A stretch of DNA of 64,000 bases. Source: Flavisolibacter nicotianae. Lineage in GTDB: Bacteria; Bacteroidota; Bacteroidia; Chitinophagales; Chitinophagaceae. Shown here piece by piece: positions 43,558 through 52,006 of this stretch. The translations under genes and the position numbers were made by a program. Every line of letters begins with the position of its first letter. The stretch's first letter is position 1. The notes under the pieces were generated by a model, which saw nothing but the letters and a program-made list of their open reading frames with translations, did not search any database and had not been told where the DNA came from. Location of the stretch: positions 744,001 through 808,000 of the forward strand of contig NZ_RBCI01000001.1 in the NCBI RefSeq assembly GCF_003628535.1, read 5' to 3'.

Positions 43558-45003
43558 TTATTCACCGATTGTTTTTACCAGGGTACCCTGCGACACACGA
43601 TCGGTCAGGTTCATGCCGTTGAGGATCGCCAGTTCATTCAGCCGCGCCTGCGGCATGTTGAAGCTGCGCAGGACCTGCTCCAGCGTGCCGGCCGTGGTCA
43701 CGGTTTTCAGCCGGATCTTCTCGGGCTTGCGGTTTAGCTTCGAAGCGTCCGTCAGTGACCGGAAGCTTTGCATGCTGTTGAGAAAATACTGCGAGTAACT
43801 GCTATAGTTTGCCGCCGTTGTTACACCGATCATGTGGTAAATCGTGCCGTTGTATTGAACGAAAGCCGACAGCGTTCGGATCACGCCACCGTTCTGCTGC
43901 TGCGCCTGTCCTTCCACCAGCAAGGCGGGTAGGCTATTGATGGTTGTTTCCCTGGAGTTAACCACCTGCAACTGGTACTGCTGCATGGTGGTGCTGGCCG
44001 CCTGCTGCAGGTTGGATCCCTGCGCAAGTGTAAAAATCATGAGTGCACTTCCGTCCTTCGGTGCCATCTGTACCTGTTGCGGCGTGTTCTGGTATTGCCA
44101 GCCTGTTGGAATGGCAAACTGGAAGCGCAGCTCGGGGTGATAAAAAACCGAAGATTCCACAAACCCTTCCCGCGGATCTTCACCGTAGACGATTCCTTCG
44201 ATCAGGCGCAGGTAGGTATCGCGGTTCACCTTGGGGTTGGTAAGACCGGTTTTTTGTTTCCATTCGGTTGCCAGCTGGGCAACGGTTTGGTTGCGTTCGC
44301 CGGGATCGGGGTGGGTGGATAAAAGATTGGGAACGGGTTCGGCACCGCTTTGCTCGCCCTGCCGTTTCAACGTGTTGAAAAAATCGGCCATCTGCGTCGC
44401 GTCGTAACCGGCTTTGGTGGAGTATTCCACGCCGAGACGGTCGGCCTCGCGTTCGTCGTCGCGGCTGTTTTTCAGGAGCAGCAGGCCCAGGCCTTGCGAC
44501 GCGGCATTGGCAATCTGCCCGAACTGCGGCGAAAGAATGACACCGGCCAGGATACCTACCTGCCCGAGCATTTGGTTGCGCTGCTGGATCACGCTATGCC
44601 GGGCAGCAATGTGTCCGAGCTCGTGTCCCAGCACACCTTCAAACTGGGCTTCGTTGTTGAAATGCGCCATGATGCCGCGGGTAAAATATACGTAGCCCGG
44701 GATAGCAAAGGCATTAATGACATTGGAATTCAAAACCCGGAATTCGTACTGGATATTGGGCCGGTGCGAAAGGGCAGCCAGTTGAAGTCCTTTCTGGCGC
44801 ATGTAGCGTTGAATGGCCGAATCGGGATAAAGCCCGAATTGCGAAACCACCTGGGGATCGGCTTCCTTGCCCATCGCAATCTCCTGTGCTTCGGACATGG
44901 TCACGATCTGGCTTTTGCCGGTTACAGGATTACGGGCACACTGCTGGAAAAGAAGCGATGATGTGGCAAGGCCCATCGCCAGCACAAAATGTTTTGTTGT
45001 CAT
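43558..45003 (-). CDS. M48 family metallopeptidase lipoprotein
   Basis: 481 aa. Lipobox SSLLFQQC (C22). The zinc site HELGHIAARH is at 127-136, and DDEREADRLGVEY gives the third ligand. This is the BepA/LoiP-like group of periplasmic M48 proteases acting in outer-membrane quality control. A long C-terminal region (about 270-481) contains a beta domain and a final LysM-like segment (TLEQVLRSFNMPQARLNELAILNGM). The combination is typical for Bacteroidota. Confidence 0.93.
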   Translation of the reverse strand: MTTKHFVLAMGLATSSLLFQQCARNPVTGKSQIVTMSEAQEIAMGKEADPQVVSQFGLYPDSAIQRYMRQKGLQLAALSHRPNIQYEFRVLNSNVINAFAIPGYVYFTRGIMAHFNNEAQFEGVLGHELGHIAARHSVIQQRNQMLGQVGILAGVILSPQFGQIANAASQGLGLLLLKNSRDDEREADRLGVEYSTKAGYDATQMADFFNTLKRQGEQSGAEPVPNLLSTHPDPGERNQTVAQLATEWKQKTGLTNPKVNRDTYLRLIEGIVYGEDPREGFVESSVFYHPELRFQFAIPTGWQYQNTPQQVQMAPKDGSALMIFTLAQGSNLQQAASTTMQQYQLQVVNSRETTINSLPALLVEGQAQQQNGGVIRTLSAFVQYNGTIYHMIGVTTAANYSSYSQYFLNSMQSFRSLTDASKLNRKPEKIRLKTVTTAGTLEQVLRSFNMPQARLNELAILNGMNLTDRVSQGTLVKTIGE

Positions 45004-45476
45004 TGATACAGTCTTTGAAAGCTAGCTATGCAATGCGAGTGCCATTGGGCAAAAGAAAAGGGCAGCCCAAGACCTGCCCTTTTCGCGATTATCCACCTTA
45101 TCCAATACACACAAAAAACACAAACTTTCGTCGGAAGTACGGAGGTTGAAAAAAACAGGATCGCTTGCCTCTTTCCTTTTTCTCTCCCTGCTTTTTTCAC
45201 AACCGCAACCTTTCTATTCTTTCCAAAACCAATGCCAGTCTGTATTCTACGCTTTGCAATCGGCCTGGACCAAAGCTCTTGTGTAGACGTCTATTACCGT
45301 TTTGTGTAATGTCTTGCACAGGCAAGCCTGGGATGTTTAACTCCCCTGTTTGGATGCAGAGGGTATTCCTTTTGCCGCCTTTAGTTTTCTCAATCCCGGT
45401 TATGACGTTGCAACAATTCCGCGCTGTATCCTGTTCTTCGCAGGAGAGGCTGGTGAAGAGAAAAGGGGTGTTTCTG
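45004..45476. other. Long intergenic region with a hairpin
   Basis: About 470 bp between divergent genes. A 10-bp perfect hairpin AAAAGGGCAG / CTGCCCTTTT (45056-45083) looks like a terminator, which is odd in a divergent promoter region. It may mark a lost or short unseen gene. The rest shows no supported gene on either strand. Confidence 0.55.
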
Positions 45477-45656
45477 ATGGAGCGCAAATCATTGGGTGTT
45501 GCCGTTCTTCTTTTCCAGTTGGATGGCTTTTACGTTGAAGTGTTTTACAACACGGCCACGGCCACTGTCAGCTTTATCAAAAGCTTCAATGACATGGATG
45601 GCATCGAAGCCTACCTGACCAACATCGACATTTCGGAACTGCTGGCGATTTTGTAG
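45477..45656 (+). CDS. Small hypothetical protein (59 aa)
   Basis: MERKSLGVAVLLFQLDGFYV... gives a compact alpha/beta pattern with two aromatic strands (FYVEVFYN, TVSFIKSF) and an amphipathic end DISELLAIL. Small proteins with a similar layout, ending in a -DISELL-like helix, are common in Chitinophagaceae as I recall; no function is known. The start could be further upstream, but the leading part of the longer frame is low quality. Confidence 0.55.
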   Translation: MERKSLGVAVLLFQLDGFYVEVFYNTATATVSFIKSFNDMDGIEAYLTNIDISELLAIL

Positions 45657-45891
45657 TGCCCGCAGCATTCCGCTACCCTTCACATTGCGGCAAACCTTGC
45701 TTCGTTCCAAGTGCCGCATGCAGTAAATCTTATTTTCAATCCTACGCAAAGTTTAGTAGCTTCCTTTACCAAAGATCCCTGCCGTCAACGCCTCAATCGG
45801 CATCGTTGCATTACCGGCGCTGGCGGCGCTCCCTGTTGAAACAACTGCCCTATACAAACGCTGTCGGTCTTCTTTTACAAAACGTTTATTT

Positions 45892-47169
45892 ATGGAACAA
45901 AAAGATCTGATCGGCTTAAGCCGTTCGCCGCTGGTCAATAAACTGCATGCGATCAAAGAAAGCATTACCAAACCGGCGCCGGGTCACAACATGCATGGTT
46001 ACATGCCGCAAAACAAGCTGGCCTGGATCTGGCAAAACCTGCTTCACCTGGGCAACAGCCGCTATCCCTACCAAACCTACAAGGATCCCCGGCAAAACAA
46101 CGGCATCTTTACCATGCCCGATGATCCCGAGATTTCCGTGGCCCTCCTGTCCGACTGGGCATCAGACACACCCGAGTCCTGTAACGTGGCTTCGCTGTGT
46201 GACAGCACGAAACGGGACTTCACCATTCACCTTGGCGATACGTATTACGTGGGCAACGAAAAAGAGATCGACTGCAATTTCAACAGCACCTTTGGCGCTC
46301 CCTGGCCCTATGGCAAGCGGGGAAGCTTTGCCCTGCTGGGCAACCACGAAATGTACTCCAGCGGCAAGTCTTATTTTACCCAGCTTTTACCCTATATGAC
46401 CATGAGCGAGAACGGAGAGGTGCGACAACAGGAAGCGCCCTTTTTCTGCCTTGAAAATGCACATTGGCGCATCATCGGCCTGGACACGGGCTACTACTCG
46501 CTGAAAGGGTTTTTGGGTGTCCGCGCCAACCCCGATCTCGAACTCCACAAAGAACAGGTCAAATGGCTACGCGACATCGTGCAGCCGGGCAGGGACAACC
46601 GCGGCCTGATCCTGCTTTCGCACCACCAGGCATTTTCGGCCTTCGACAAGGAAGAATACCCACAACCGGCCCGCCAGTTTGCCGAACTGCTGCCGGCCGG
46701 CCGCAACGTCTTGTGGTTTTGGGGACACGAACACCGCCTCTCGCTCTATGGCGAAAACGACATCAGCAACGGCCTGAAGGTGTTTGCCCGCTGCATGGGC
46801 CACGGCGGTATGCCGGTACCCATCGGCGAGGAACCAGGGACTCATAAATCGCTTCGCAACATCGTGGTGTTTGACCGGCGCGAACGGAAACAGATCGACG
46901 GTTTTCCGGTTGGCTACAACGGTTACGTGGTGTTGCGGCTGAAAGGCCCTGAACTCACCATCGACTATTACGACGACAACGACAACAACGACCTGAAACA
47001 GGAGCGAAAAATCCTCGAAGAAAAATGGCGCTGCAACAACGGCGAGCTGCAGGGTGTTGCCATTACAGACTTCACCGCCAATGCACCCAAGAAGCTGACG
47101 CCGTTGCAGGACCTGGAACGGGCCCTGGCCAAATCACCGGCACTGGCACCACCGCCGGTGGTTCCCTAG
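45892..47169 (+). CDS. Calcineurin-like metallophosphoesterase (purple acid phosphatase-like)
   Basis: 425 aa, cytoplasmic (no signal peptide). Metal-binding motifs in order: LLSDWASDT (D88; the DxH position has W as in purple acid phosphatases), HLGDTYYVGNEKE (D116), LGNHEMYSSG (N151, H152), LLSHHQAF (about 240) and FWGHEHRLSLY (about 278). The C-terminal 60 residues are charged and end in a Pro-rich tail. Substrate unknown. It converges on the caspase cluster and shares a bidirectional terminator with it. Confidence 0.9.
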   Translation: MEQKDLIGLSRSPLVNKLHAIKESITKPAPGHNMHGYMPQNKLAWIWQNLLHLGNSRYPYQTYKDPRQNNGIFTMPDDPEISVALLSDWASDTPESCNVASLCDSTKRDFTIHLGDTYYVGNEKEIDCNFNSTFGAPWPYGKRGSFALLGNHEMYSSGKSYFTQLLPYMTMSENGEVRQQEAPFFCLENAHWRIIGLDTGYYSLKGFLGVRANPDLELHKEQVKWLRDIVQPGRDNRGLILLSHHQAFSAFDKEEYPQPARQFAELLPAGRNVLWFWGHEHRLSLYGENDISNGLKVFARCMGHGGMPVPIGEEPGTHKSLRNIVVFDRRERKQIDGFPVGYNGYVVLRLKGPELTIDYYDDNDNNDLKQERKILEEKWRCNNGELQGVAITDFTANAPKKLTPLQDLERALAKSPALAPPPVVP

Positions 47170-47331
47170 ATCTTCGGGATCGTGAAGGAATAACGGCTTT
47201 GCGCAGCAGAAAACAACCGGCCATGACGGGGAGAAGGCTAAAGACAAACGGTGTGACTGCACAAATGAGACAACCAGGGTTGTTTTACACAAAGACGGCA
47301 GTGTTGTTTTTTTAGAATACCTGATTGGGAT

Positions 47332-47370
47332 AAAAAATGCCCATGCAGAACAGTCGCTTCTGCATGGGCA
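47332..47370. terminator. Bidirectional terminator between phosphoesterase and 273-aa gene
   Basis: 12-bp stem GCCCATGCAGAA / TTCTGCATGGGC with a 7-nt loop, flanked by AAAAAA and CTTTT. Serves mainly the minus-strand cluster. Confidence 0.9.
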
Positions 47371-47375
47371 ACCTT

Positions 47376-48197
47376 TTACAGTGGATACATGTCGACCAGC
47401 ACTTCTTCCACCTCCGTGGCCGCCAGTGCCCGCTTCGCCCCTTTTTTCGGTGCGGCGCCTCTTGCCGAACGCGGTGCTTCTTTTGCCGCGTTGCGAACAA
47501 CCATTTGAAAATCGAAGTCGACATTCCGGGTGGCATAACTAAGCTGGGAAACACCCGGCGTATCGAAATCGCCGTGCAAGGTGGTGTAGCTGTTGATCAC
47601 GGTGCCCAGCGGCTTGTCTTCCACCTTGCCGAGGTAGGTCCCGACCACGCCGGCAACCTGCGTGATCACATCCGTCACCATCCCGATTTGGGTGGCGTCT
47701 TTGGCCAGCTTTTTCAATGTTCCGATCAGCGACTGGTAATTTTCGTCGCCTTTTACTTTGGTTAAGATCTCTCCTACGTCGCGCAGGTCTTTTTTGCTTT
47801 TGACCACCGAACACATGGTGTGGATCTGGCTTGGTGGCTTGTCGTTGCCGTTTTGGCTTTGCCAGTAAAAAATGGTTTTGTTGATGGGCAGGTTTTCGCG
47901 GTCGCCGATGCGCTGGAAGCCTTTCAGGTCGATGTTGCCGGCCAACTGGTTGTCCACATCACTCACCACGATGGTGAGGCAATACAGCCGGGCAAAACCG
48001 GGAAACGGAAATACCGCCGGTGTGCCGTTGTCTTTAATGAACGGGGGCAGCATGCGCAGTTCAATGCCGGTTACATCGGCCGAGGTGGGCATGCGCTCCG
48101 GCAACTTTCCATCCCGGGAAAGCACTTTGAGTTTTTTGATAAACGCGGCGTGGTTGGACTGAAAGGTGACGGAAGGATCGGTAAAATCAAGTTTCAT
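47376..48197 (-). CDS. Hypothetical protein of the caspase cluster (273 aa)
   Basis: 273 aa, no signal peptide. Features seen: an early basic-aromatic part, a segment FPFPGFARLYCLTIVVSDVDNQ, a helical middle with KKLAKDATQIGMVTDVITQVAGVVGTYL that is hydrophobic enough to be membrane-active, then GDFDTPGVSQLSYATRNVDFDFQMVV. The last 45 residues form a tail rich in Ala, Lys, Arg and Pro (RSARGAAPKKGAKRAL) ending in an acidic-hydrophobic EVEEVLVDMYPL. No family recognised. It lies 67 bp after the caspase gene, with a 37-bp repeat in the gap. A basic linker before a short C-terminal peptide would suit cutting by an Arg/Lys-specific caspase-like protease; this is inference. Confidence 0.8.
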   Translation of the reverse strand: MKLDFTDPSVTFQSNHAAFIKKLKVLSRDGKLPERMPTSADVTGIELRMLPPFIKDNGTPAVFPFPGFARLYCLTIVVSDVDNQLAGNIDLKGFQRIGDRENLPINKTIFYWQSQNGNDKPPSQIHTMCSVVKSKKDLRDVGEILTKVKGDENYQSLIGTLKKLAKDATQIGMVTDVITQVAGVVGTYLGKVEDKPLGTVINSYTTLHGDFDTPGVSQLSYATRNVDFDFQMVVRNAAKEAPRSARGAAPKKGAKRALAATEVEEVLVDMYPL

Positions 48198-48213
48198 AAA
48201 AAAAGATTTGTGT

Positions 48214-48250
48214 GCCTACTCTTTGTTCCCGTTTTCGGCATCCCGGCTAT
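48214..48250 (-). promoter_or_regulatory. Upstream direct repeat of the caspase cluster, copy A
   Basis: Minus-strand core GATGCCGAAAACGGGAAC..., 16 nt before the 273-aa gene start. It matches copy B (49421-49458) with one mismatch in the first 33 bp. Position suggests a promoter-proximal operator or a 5' leader element. Confidence 0.75.
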
Positions 48251-48264
48251 ACAACATTGTTTCA

Positions 48265-49080
48265 TCAGGAAAAAACCTTCCACTTCTTCATGCTGGCAGC
48301 GCCAAAGAGATTGGGCGTTTGGGCATAGTCTTCCGAAGGAAGCTTTTTGCTGATCTCTGCGAACCAGTCGGTATAGGTGGCAGATGCCTTTAGCTTTTTC
48401 AGGGTCTGCAGGGCAACATAGGAGAAGGCGCCGTTGGCTTTGTTGGCAAATTCTGCATCGAAGCTTACCTGCTGGTCCTGGCAGCCGGCCATCAGCAGTC
48501 CGGCATAACGCCCCGGGGGCGAGGCAGACCGGAAAGCCCTTGTGTTGGTTGTGCCGAATTTTTTCAGTTCCGATTCCGGCAAAAAAGTTTCCGGTGGAAG
48601 GAATCGCATCTTCCGCACAGGGCCATCCGTACCCAGGAGTGGTCCTACTCTTGACACGGTACCGGAGTGACAGGAATCGGAAATGATCAGCAGCTTGCAG
48701 TCTTTGTCCCGCAACGAATAAAGAGCAAAGAGCTCATCGTCGGTAATGAAATTGGGTTTGCCGTTTACCACGATGTCGTAGGGGCAAATGCATTCGTCTT
48801 TGCCATCCGGTTCATCGCCATTTTCGTCGGGCACATAAGAGCCGTGCCCGGAATACTGGACCACCACCGAGTCGCCTTTTTCCGTTTTGGACAAAAGGCT
48901 TTTAAGTTCTTTAAGGATGTTGTTGCGGGTGGCTTTGTCGTTGAGCAGTTTTTTAACCGTGAAGCCTTTTTGGGTCAATACATCGGCCCAGTCGTTCACA
49001 TCGTTGACACAACCATTCAGGTCATTGTTGGTACCGGGATAATCGTTGATCCCGATGCAAAGTGCGGTTTTCTTTGGCAT
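48265..49080 (-). CDS. Caspase-like protease (peptidase C14, metacaspase type)
   Basis: 271 aa. The p20 fold starts KKTALCIGINDYPGTNNDLNGCVNDVNDW; the catalytic dyad is His79 in VQYSGHGSYV and Cys137 in IISDSCHSGT. An acidic loop DENGDEPDGKDE (about 85-97) resembles the calcium-binding region of metacaspases. Metacaspases usually cut after Arg or Lys. There is no fused sensor or repeat domain. The neighbours upstream (88 aa) and downstream (273 aa) are small unknown proteins, a layout known from caspase-associated death effectors but not identifiable as one of them here. Confidence 0.93.
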   Translation of the reverse strand: MPKKTALCIGINDYPGTNNDLNGCVNDVNDWADVLTQKGFTVKKLLNDKATRNNILKELKSLLSKTEKGDSVVVQYSGHGSYVPDENGDEPDGKDECICPYDIVVNGKPNFITDDELFALYSLRDKDCKLLIISDSCHSGTVSRVGPLLGTDGPVRKMRFLPPETFLPESELKKFGTTNTRAFRSASPPGRYAGLLMAGCQDQQVSFDAEFANKANGAFSYVALQTLKKLKASATYTDWFAEISKKLPSEDYAQTPNLFGAASMKKWKVFS

Positions 49081-49108
49081 GCAGTAACGTTGAAAGGTGA
49101 AGAAGAAA

Positions 49109-49126
49109 GGAGCCCTGCAGGCTCCC
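49109..49126 (-). terminator. Hairpin between the 88-aa gene and the caspase gene
   Basis: GGAGCC / GGCTCC with a 5-nt loop; on the minus strand followed by TTTCTTCTTC. It may partly end transcription before the caspase gene. Confidence 0.55.
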
Positions 49127-49131
49127 GGTTG

Positions 49132-49398
49132 TTATCGCGGACACAGGGTGTCCAGGGCAGACATGAGCAGCTTGATGCCCTCTTTTGCCTTCGCAGGAAT
49201 AAAAGGAATGCGCAGGATGATGTCGAGGAAAGGACGAACCTTTGCATACACACCGCAAACATCCACTCCTCTTGCCACAGCGCCACCCCTGGTTTGAAGT
49301 TTGGAAAAATCGGCGCGGTTGGCCGCTTTGTGCAATTCGTTCAGGGAGTCGATAAACTCGGTTGAAACATCGCCGGCAGCTTTTTTTGCTTTCGCCAT
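49132..49398 (-). CDS. Small hypothetical protein upstream of the caspase (88 aa)
   Basis: 88 aa. The N-terminus MAKAKKAAGDVSTEFIDSL is basic, the centre has QTRGGAVARGVDVCGVYAKV, and the C-terminus VRPFLDIILRIPFIPAKAKEGI plus LLMSALDTLC is a hydrophobic, amphipathic segment that could touch membranes. No family recognised. First gene of the cluster, with the 37-bp repeat 22 nt before its start. Confidence 0.7.
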   Translation of the reverse strand: MAKAKKAAGDVSTEFIDSLNELHKAANRADFSKLQTRGGAVARGVDVCGVYAKVRPFLDIILRIPFIPAKAKEGIKLLMSALDTLCPR

Positions 49399-49420
49399 AA
49401 CGCAGAATTTAAAGGATAAT

Positions 49421-49458
49421 GCCTACTCTTTGTTCCCGTTTTCAGCATCCCGGGTTAT
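49421..49458 (-). promoter_or_regulatory. Upstream direct repeat of the caspase cluster, copy B
   Basis: Same element as 48214-48250, 22 nt before the 88-aa gene. Its presence before both outer genes, but not before the caspase, suggests separate control by one factor. Confidence 0.75.
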
Positions 49459-49867
49459 GCGTGGTTACGCAGTGCAACAAATGAGGGTAAAGACGTCAGC
49501 GTGTGTATTTCGCAGGGAGAGAATGGTATGACGACAAATATGTAAACATATCCTTTCAATGTCAAGTGTTGCCGCGATATTTTTCAGGAAGTAGGGTATA
49601 CAAAACGGTGTGCAGGGAACGGGAAGACTCTTCCGCCTTCAGCCAGCCCTGTACCCACCCTGCAGATGGCAGGTGCTAAGGAACACTGTAGCTTACCAGA
49701 GGGATGACTGAAAACAGTCGCATAAAAAAAACAGCCTTCACCAGGATTGGCTCAGGCTGTCAATGGTACTTACGGTAAGGGCGACTATGTGGCAGAGAAG
49801 ACATGAGAAAAATTTTGGAAAAACAAACCGGAAGAAAGCCACACTTCCTCCCGGTTGCCGTCAGCAC
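49459..49867. other. Intergenic region with the terminator of the LuxR-type gene
   Basis: No gene seen in about 400 bp. On the minus strand a hairpin ACAGCCT / AGGCTGT followed by eight T (49722-49760) ends the gene at 49868. The rest probably includes the promoter of the 88-aa gene. Confidence 0.6.
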
Positions 49868-50116
49868 TTAGTTTCGGTTGTTGAAAAGTGAGGCAATCAG
49901 CCATTTTGTTTTGTTCAGTGCTTCAATTTTGTTGTGCACGTCCAGTTTGCGGTAGATGTTCTTGGTGTGTTTGGTTACCGTTTGCGTACTGATGTGCAGG
50001 GAGGAGGCAATTTCCTTGTTGGACTTGCCTTGCGACATCATGTGCAGGATTTCTGTTTCACGGCGGGTGATGGTTGCGGCTCCGGTTGGCAGAACAGAAA
50101 GTAAAGACTGGTTCAT
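49868..50116 (-). CDS. Stand-alone LuxR-type HTH regulator
   Basis: 82 aa, only the GerE/LuxR DNA-binding domain: ITRRETEILHMMSQGKSNKEIASSL then HISTQTVTKHTKNIYRKLDVHNKIEA. No receiver or sensing domain. It may be controlled by abundance or dimerise with another regulator. It stands between the caspase cluster and the two-component cluster. Confidence 0.9.
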   Translation of the reverse strand: MNQSLLSVLPTGAATITRRETEILHMMSQGKSNKEIASSLHISTQTVTKHTKNIYRKLDVHNKIEALNKTKWLIASLFNNRN

Positions 50117-50287
50117 GGCTTTGATTGACTACCCCAAAATTGGTATTTCGCAGGGCGAAAGTCAAGGGTGTTTTCACGGTTTTCCGTACCGTTTTTTCAC
50201 GGTGGAGACTCCGTAAAAAATTCCCCTAGCAGTTCGCTTATGCCGCATCTTTGTATCTTGCAGGCTACTCATCTTTAAACTCTGTTT

Positions 50288-50512
50288 ATGGCAAACAATC
50301 TTGAATTCATCTTCCGGACCGAAGACATGAAAAAGCTGCTGGAGCTGAACACCGACTTTATCGTGGTTCATTCCTTCCTTGAAAACGTGACGCTGAATGA
50401 CGGAAAAGAGGCTGGTGCCCTTCGCGTTTATGCCAGGGCCGTAAACAAGGGAAAAGTGGATGCCGTTGACTCCATTGAAGGTTGTCCCAATCCGCCGTGC
50501 AACACCCAATAA
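50288..50512 (+). CDS. Small hypothetical protein (74 aa) with GCPNPPC end
   Basis: 74 aa. A helix-strand pattern FIFRTEDMKKLLELNTDFIVVHSFLENVTL is followed by a strand ALRVYARAVNKG and the C-terminal SIEGCPNPPCNTQ. A Cys-Pro end of this type recurs in small Bacteroidota proteins. Possible -7 box TATCTTGC about 25 nt upstream. First gene of a likely run with the membrane protein, kinase and regulator. Confidence 0.7.
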   Translation: MANNLEFIFRTEDMKKLLELNTDFIVVHSFLENVTLNDGKEAGALRVYARAVNKGKVDAVDSIEGCPNPPCNTQ

Positions 50513-50564
50513 TGAACGCTTCGCACGACGCTATTGAATTTCTTTTTTGAATCAACCAGCACAG

Positions 50565-51260
50565 ATGGCGACCATCCTGCGAAACCTGCTTGTCAATTAC
50601 CTGGAGCCGCTGGCCTACCTGCTTTATTTGGTAGCCGTCTGGTTTTATGGACGAAAGAAGGACGATACCCGACTGCGTCCCTTACGCCTGTATTATTTCC
50701 TGGCATTTGGCCTGATGATAACAGCGAGCCTGCTGATTGAATTCGATAGGAGTACGACCCTGTATTATCATATCCATGCATTTTTTACCATCTGGTTTCT
50801 CGGTCTTTATTTCAGGGGCCTGTTGAATAGCCGGTTTCAAAAAAATACAGTTCTTGCACTGATTCTTGCCACTACTGTGTACATGGTTGTCAAAACCCTG
50901 GTGCTGAAAGAAACCCGGTTGTTTGACTCCATTGGCTACAGCATGATTTCCGCATTCGTGGTGCTGTTTGTTTTCCTGTATTTTCACCAGGAGCTGCGGA
51001 ATGTAAAGGATAAAAACATTTTGGACGACATCAACTTCTGGCTTTCTTCGGGCTTCCTGATTTATTTTCTGGGCAGCTTCATTATCTTTCTCACTTATCA
51101 TTATTTTACCCTTCAAATTCTGGCAACCTATACGCAGGCGGAGCGGGACGTGCTGACAAACTTGTGGGGATTGCACAACTGCCTGCTTTTTGTGGGTGCA
51201 CTTTCGCTGCTGGGAGGAAGTTTATGGATCATTTATCGGAACAAGTCGGCATTATCGTAA
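50565..51260 (+). CDS. Polytopic membrane protein next to histidine kinase
   Basis: 231 aa with about seven hydrophobic helices and short loops, no known motif. The last 37 bp overlap the start of the kinase gene, so both are co-expressed. The layout suggests a membrane sensor domain encoded as a separate protein for the short kinase that follows (inference). The ATG at 50565 was preferred over a TTG six codons upstream. Confidence 0.8.
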   Translation: MATILRNLLVNYLEPLAYLLYLVAVWFYGRKKDDTRLRPLRLYYFLAFGLMITASLLIEFDRSTTLYYHIHAFFTIWFLGLYFRGLLNSRFQKNTVLALILATTVYMVVKTLVLKETRLFDSIGYSMISAFVVLFVFLYFHQELRNVKDKNILDDINFWLSSGFLIYFLGSFIIFLTYHYFTLQILATYTQAERDVLTNLWGLHNCLLFVGALSLLGGSLWIIYRNKSALS

Positions 51261-52006
51261 TTGGCTCCGCCTTTTTTTTGTTGGTGGCCATCGGCATCAT
51301 CCTTCTTGTTTTTGTGTACCAGAAAAAACAAGCCCGGTATCTCCAGGAAAAGGCCGCCCTGAAAGCTGCCTTTGAAAAAGAACTGCTGGAGGCACAACTG
51401 GACATGCAGGAACTGACGCTGAAAAACATTGCCCAGGAAATTCACGACAACATCGGCCAGACCCTCAGCCTGGCAAAGCTGAACCTCAATACCATCAACC
51501 CCGAAAAAGCGGCTGCTCTTCCCGAAAAACTGGCCAACACCAAAGAGCTGGTGAGCAAGGCCATTACCGACTTGCGCACCCTGTCGAAAACCCTGCACAA
51601 CGAGGCCGTGCTCTCGCTTGGCCTGGCGGAAGCCATCGAACTGGAATTGCGCCTGATTGAAAAGGCCGGCGTCTTTCAAACGGCGCTCAACATAAACGGG
51701 TCGCCGGCTTCGCTCGACCCGCAGAAAGAGCTGATCCTTTTCCGCGCCGTGCAGGAAGCCCTCAACAATGCTATCAAGCATTCCGGGGCCAGCCGCATCG
51801 ATGTGAACCTCCGGTATACCGAAGCCGAGTTGCAGGTGGCGGTCAAAGACAACGGGAAAGGATTTCGTACCGACGTGGCGGGGCAGGGCTCGGGCATGCG
51901 CAACATGCAAAACCGGGCACGGCTCATTGGCGGCCATTTCCGGGTGAGCAGCGGCGAGACTGCAGGAACAGAAATCCGGTTGAACCTCCCTATTATTGCG
52001 GCATGA
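51224..52006 (+). CDS. Sensor histidine kinase, NarX/LytS-like (HisKA_3)
   Basis: 260 aa. One N-terminal membrane helix (8-31), a coiled coil (32-66) and HisKA_3 with H74 in AQEIHDNIGQTLSLAKLNL. The ATPase part has AVQEALNNAIKHSGA (N box) and DNGKGF, ending SGETAGTEIRLNLP. It has no periplasmic sensor domain. The response regulator follows with 4-bp overlap (ATGA). Confidence 0.93.
   Translation: MDHLSEQVGIIVIGSAFFLLVAIGIILLVFVYQKKQARYLQEKAALKAAFEKELLEAQLDMQELTLKNIAQEIHDNIGQTLSLAKLNLNTINPEKAAALPEKLANTKELVSKAITDLRTLSKTLHNEAVLSLGLAEAIELELRLIEKAGVFQTALNINGSPASLDPQKELILFRAVQEALNNAIKHSGASRIDVNLRYTEAELQVAVKDNGKGFRTDVAGQGSGMRNMQNRARLIGGHFRVSSGETAGTEIRLNLPIIAA

Noticed and set aside
47376-48197. 273-aa protein as a bacterial gasdermin
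   Set aside because: Size and neighbour fit, but I could not see the family's sequence features; kept as unknown.
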